This document shows positions 59,641-64,000 of a DNA stretch of 64,000 nucleotides, one piece after another. The DNA comes from Capra hircus (lineage: Eukaryota; Chordata; Mammalia; Artiodactyla; Bovidae). The notes under the pieces were generated by a model. That model made no database searches. It was not told the DNA's origin and saw only the letters and a list, made by a program, of their open reading frames with translations. The DNA lies in NCBI RefSeq assembly GCF_001704415.2, contig NC_030808.1, positions 132,199,089 through 132,263,088 on the forward strand. Reading direction: 5' to 3'. The first letter of the stretch is position 1, and each line of letters opens with the position of its first letter. Both the position numbers and the translations under genes were made by a program.

Positions 59641-61259
59641 TGATATAGCAGTCTATAACAAGAATATTCTAAGTTGCTGCCTTTTAAATTAAGTTGCCTC
59701 TCTGATATTCTGCATTTGTTGCTCTCCTCTTCTCACCGTTGCTGGTTTTGATATCCTAAGTGTATGGAGATGAATTCCTACCTTTATTTCATATTTGGCT
59801 TTACCAGTGAATTTTTCCATTCATAGTAGTGGTCTTGTTTCTAGTAGTGGTCTTTTATTTTTTATTAAGGAAAGTTCCCATAGCTTTTGTTGCAAAGGTG
59901 GTTTCATGATACTGAATTCTCTTAGTTTTTGGTCGTCTGTAAAGGTTTTTATTTTTATTTTTTGTTGAATCTGAATGAGAGCCTTGCAAGACAGGAAATT
60001 CTTGGTTGTAGGTTTTACCCATTCATCACTTTAAATATATCATTCCACTCCCTTTTTGCCTGCAGAGTTTCTGCTGAGAAATCAGCTGATACCCTTACAG
60101 GAGGGATATCACGTATATGTTACTTCTTGCTTTTCTTATGTTTTTTTAAAAATATTTTTTCTGTCTTTAATTTTTGTCTGTTTGATGACTGTGTCTCAGT
60201 GTATTCCTTTTTGGGTTTAACCTGCCTGGAACTTGCTGCACTTCCTGAACTCAGATGACTGTTTCTGTTCCCATGTTAAGGAAGTTTTCTTCTATCTCTT
60301 CAAATATTCTCTTAGGTCCTCATTCTCTCTTCATCTGGGACTCCTGTAATGCAAATTAGTGCATTTAATGTTGTCACAGAGCTTCTGAGGCTGTTTTCAT
60401 TGTTTTTTTTTTTTTAATTTATTCTGTTCTGCAGATGTGATTTCCACCATTCTTTTCTTGCAGCTTATTTATCTGTTCTTCTGACTCAGTTATTCTGCTA
60501 TTGATTTCTTCTGTTGTCTTTTTTATTTCAGTTATAGTATTGTTCCTCTCTTTTTGTTCTGTAGTTTTATTAGGTCTTTGTTAAACATTTCTTGCATTTT
60601 CTTAATCTTTGCCTCCGTCCCCCCCCCGAAATCTGCATCTTCTTCACTCTCTTCACTCTGTATTCTTTCTCCGGTAGATTGCCTATTTGGACTTCACTTC
60701 ATTACTTTTCTGAGGTTTTGTCGTGTTCTTCATCGGCAGTATATTCCTCTACCACCTCGTTTTGTCTAATTTTCTTTGATTACAGTTTCTGTTTCACAGG
60801 CTACAAAGTTGTAGTTTCTTTCCCCTTCTTTTTTCTGCCTTTCTGCTGGATGAGGCTGTCTGACAGGCTTGTGCAGGTTTCTTTGTGGGAGAGTTTATTC
60901 CTGCTCTCACTGGAATGGAGCTGGGTCTTGTTCTTCTAATGGACAGCACTGTGCTCAGGAAGACCTAAGCAGCCTGTCTTTTGCTGGATGCGGCTCTGAT
61001 GGTTGTATGGCCTGAGGCCTTCCAGCACTGGAGCCTACAGGCTGTTGGGTTAGGTTAGGTCTTGGGGAGGAAATGATGGTTTCCAGGAGGGCTCATATGA
61101 GTGAATATTCGCCAAAACTGCCACTGTGTTTATCCCTGCAGTCAGCAACAGCCACCCTCCCCCCACCACCCCCACCATACCACCTGTGCAGAAGACCATC
61201 CAGTTCTAAAAGGTAGGTCCAGCCCAGACTCTTATGTGGTCACTGGTATTTTTTTCCTA

Positions 61260-62494
61260 TGTGCTGTTGTATGCATAAATATTTTCAGGTGTTGTTTTTT
61301 TGTTGGATGATCCCTTTACCATTATTTCACACATTAAATTTTTTTTTATTATGTTGTCTCCTTATTATATTGTCTACTTAATTGTCTTCTAATAAGTCTG
61401 TTTTGTGTGATGTGTAAATATCTATCCCAGCTTTATTTTAGTTTTTATTTACATGGTATAGTGTTCCTGTACATTTACTTCGGTCTTTGTGTCTTTACCT
61501 GTAGTGTGTCTTTGTTGGCAGCCCATAGAAGGAACTTGGTTTTTATTTACTCAACTACTCCATGTCTTTTGGTTGGAGAATTTAGTCCACTTACATTGAA
61601 AGTAGTTGCTGATAGATTTTTGCTTATTGCCTTTTTCTTGTTTCCTAGCTGCTCTTGTAGTTACTCTCTGTTTCTTCTTTCTTCTCTGCCTCTCCTCTGT
61701 AGTTTGATAACTTTATCTAGTGGTAAGTGTATATTTCTTTATTTTCTATGTATTTATAGTATAGGTTTTTGCTTTGGATTACCATGAGATTTATAATAGC
61801 ATTTTAAGTTGATGATAACTTACATTTCATCCAATTTTAAGGCTCAACATGACTACTCTGTTCCCACACTCCATGTTTTATATTTTTGATGTTATATTTA
61901 ACATTTTGAAAAACTTATGTATTTCTTAATCATTTACATGCAAGTCATTAATCCACTACTTTACTGTATATTTGCTTTTCAGTTAGATTTACTATTGCAT
62001 ATGTGTTCTGATAACTAAGTAGTGCTGTTTCCTTTCATCTTAAAGATGTCCGTTAAACATTTCTTGTAGACTGGTTTAATGGTATAGATTGCTTTAGCTT
62101 TTGCTTGCCTGGACAACTCCCTCAACTTCAATTCTGAATGAGAACTCTTCCAGGTGGAGTTTGCTTGGTTAGAAGTTTCTTTTCTTTTTTTTTTCTACCA
62201 CTTTGAATATATCATGCATTCCTTTCTGGCCTGTAGAGTTTTTACTGAAAAGTGTGTTCAAAGTCTCATGGGGGGTCTTTGTGTATAACCAGTTGCTTTT
62301 CTCCTGTTGTTTTTAGCATTATCCTTTTGTCTTTTTTTCATTTTATAATGTGCCTTCCTTTGAGCCATTTTCAATTCATCTTATTTGGTATTCTCTGGGC
62401 TTCTAGAACTTGAATGTCTGATTTTTGCTTCTTTCTTGCCTTCTTCTCCTGGGAGACCTAAAATGTGAATGTTAGCAGATGTGGTACCATCCCA
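61260..62494 (-). mobile_element. Old L1 fragment, antisense
   Basis: tttggttggagaatttagtc cacttacatt, tttgcttgcctggacaactc, and gcattcctttctggcctgta resemble reverse-complement L1 text also represented in the upstream copy at 59060-60075, so this is a separate copy. Confidence 0.65.
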
Positions 62495-63212
62495 TAATCA
62501 AGATTGCTGGGTGAAATATCAGTAACCTCAGATATGCAGCTGACACCATCCTTATGGCAGAAAGTGAAGAAGAACTAAGAGCTTCTTGATGAAAGTGAAA
62601 GGGGAGAGTGAAAAAGTTGGCTTAAAGCTCAGCATTCAGAAAACTAAGATCATGGCATCCGGTCCCATCACTTCATGGGAAATAGGTGGGGAAACAGTGG
62701 CTAACTTTATTTTTCTGGGCTCTAGAATCACTGCAGATCGTGATTGCAGCCATGAAATTAAAAGACGCTTACTCTTTGGAAGGAAAGTTATGACCAACCT
62801 AGACAGCATATTAAAAAGCAGAGACATTACTTTGCCGACTAAGGTCCATCTAGTAGATGCTATGGTTTTTCCAGTAGTCATCTATGGATGTGAGAGTTGG
62901 ACTATATAAAGAAAGCTGATCCCTAAAGAATTGATGCTTTGAACTGTGGTGTTGGAGAAGACTCTTGAGAGTCCCTTGGACTGCGAGCAGAGCCAACTAG
63001 TCCATCCTAAAGGAGATCAGTCCTGGGTGTTCATTGGAAAGACTGATTTTGAAGCTGAAACTCCAATACTTTGGCCCCTGATGCAAAGAGCTGACTCATT
63101 TGAAAAGACCTTGATGCTGGGAAGGATTGAGGGCAAGAGGAGAAGGGGACGACAGAGGATGAGATGGTTGGATGGCATCACCGACTGAATGGACATGGTT
63201 TGGGTGGACTCT
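62495..63212 (+). mobile_element. BovB, sense, 5' truncated and 3' shortened
   Basis: Starts at the RT YADD region, where the text reads YAAD (second aspartate context altered) near 62533, and runs through ITLPTKVHLVDAMVFPVV (62586-62909 frame) to the MRWLDGITD end (62946-63188). It ends before the usual TGAAC tail. Confidence 0.93.
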
Positions 63213-63836
63213 GGGAATTCTAGAAGCCAGGCCATCAGCTAACAGCTTTTAAAAATATGTAGATATAATATATGCAGTCCTTAAAGGCTGCAGGCATAAG
63301 ACCCACTGCTTACCAGAGCCAGGCAATCTGAAAGTATATCTTGCAGAGCAATCACAAAAATCAGGGCTTCAGATGAGTAGAATATAACGGTGAATTGAAA
63401 CAAGGCCAAAGAGAGCATCAGAATGACATCCACAGTCTGTATTCCTTGAGAGCTGCTCCATATATGCTGCTACATGTGTGTCAAACCTCAAGCCTTTTTG
63501 TCGATCTAAAGGTCCAAGAGAAGTAAAGTAGCCTCTTTCATATACTGGAAATGTCTTTCAGGCAGCTATTTGTGCAGTGGTCTGTGCATGTTAATCTGCC
63601 CCGAATCATCTCTCTAATTGCCATAGTCCATCACCCAGATACCCCAGCCCCTTCTATCAGAACAAGGTGATCAGGTAGCCATAGTTCCATTTGTAAAATC
63701 TCAGGTGTTAAACACAAAAAACCAGGGCACCAGATACATGTAGAAGTTCCTACCAGTAGACTCTGGTGCTCTGGAACACTTCAGAGAGTGAGGTGAATAT
63801 AGTGCCCACTCTCTGAAATCATTGAAAAAGGAAAGC
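63213..63836. other. Unidentified stretch between two BovB copies
   Basis: About 620 bp of GC-balanced sequence (e.g. actctggtgctctggaacac, ccagccccttctatcag). Composition looks repeat-derived, perhaps LTR or L1 5' UTR, but no family is certain and no exon is supported. Confidence 0.3.
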
Positions 63837-64000
63837 TCAGTTCAGTTCACTTCAGTTCAGTTCAGTCACTCAGTCGTGTCCGACTCTTTGTGACCCCATG
63901 AATCGCAGCACACCAGGCCTCCCTGTCCGTCACCATCTCCTGGAGTTCACTCAGACTCACATCCATCAAGTCCGTGATGCCATCCAGCCATCTCATCCTT
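63837..64000 (-). mobile_element. BovB 3' end, antisense, running off the window
   Basis: gttcagttcag repeats, then gactctttgtgaccccatga and ccaggcctccctgtccgtca; continues past the end of the window. Confidence 0.93.

Larger units (their letters stand above)
53796..61250 (-). mobile_element. Nearly full-length L1, antisense, with five SINE insertions
   Basis: From the 3' end (agtttcaggtatacagcaaa, 53850) through 3' UTR (ccctgtgctatgcagtaggt), ORF2 (54700-58100), more 5' coding text (59100-60500) and a 5' UTR-like end with a C/CA-rich stretch (61150-61190). After subtracting SINEs it is about 6 kb. All frames are broken. Older than the 12 kb copy by divergence. Confidence 0.75.

Overview
This window is mammalian, and specifically ruminant, nuclear DNA. 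The evidence is dense coverage by BovB (RTE-type LINE) and its derived SINE families Bov-tA, Bov-A and BOVA2, together with CHR-type tRNA SINEs, artiodactyl-type L1, MIR traces, mariner pieces and ERV/LTR fragments. Species within the ruminants cannot be settled by reading alone.

Only one protein-coding exon could be supported: 21029-21125, plus strand, 97 bp, with a proper 3' acceptor and GT donor. It encodes the conserved N-terminal block beginning [11 protein letters not shown] of the cohesin subunit SA1 (STAG1). Neither the previous exon (ending ...MQ) nor the next one (starting within GTVRIEMF...) was found, so the window appears to be one STAG1 exon in two very large introns. Nearly all other long open frames are inside retrotransposons.

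Layout. 1-5 kb: mariner MITE, two L1 3' ends broken by BovB, Bov-tA and BOVA2. 5.9-9.4 kb: minus-strand ancient retroviral pol remnant interrupted by SINEs and a BovB. 9.4-12.9 kb: mostly unique intron with one short L1 that has a perfect 20-bp target duplication. 13-17.7 kb: antisense L1 mosaic. 17.7-22.4 kb: unique sequence, CHR SINEs, old L1, the STAG1 exon, a MIR. 23-24.3 kb: sense BovB plus Bov-tA. 24.6-30.3 kb: old L1s, a dimer-headed Bov-tA, a 36-bp tandem expansion inside an L1 RT, and a mariner remnant. 30.5-35.2 kb: long antisense L1. 35.2-36.2 kb: LTR-like sequence and a 49-bp minisatellite. 36.2-41.1 kb: rearranged BovB copies. 42-46.2 kb: sense L1 carrying two antisense BovBs. 47.1-48.6 kb: sense BovB with clear target duplication. 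48.6-52 kb: mostly unique, one BOVA2 and one CHR SINE. 52-62.5 kb: three antisense L1 segments in a row with SINE insertions. 62.5-64 kb: BovB fragments and an unidentified stretch.

I did not find a previously undescribed functional system. The items most worth a second look are tandem expansions (29222-29368, 35789-35933), BovB rearrangements near 37.3 and 39 kb, the C-rich acceptor of the STAG1 exon, and two unassigned non-unique-looking stretches (51582-52028 and 63213-63836). Repeat family names are from recognition of consensus-like sequence, not from a database search; edges are usually good to about 5-20 bp except where a target duplication fixes them.
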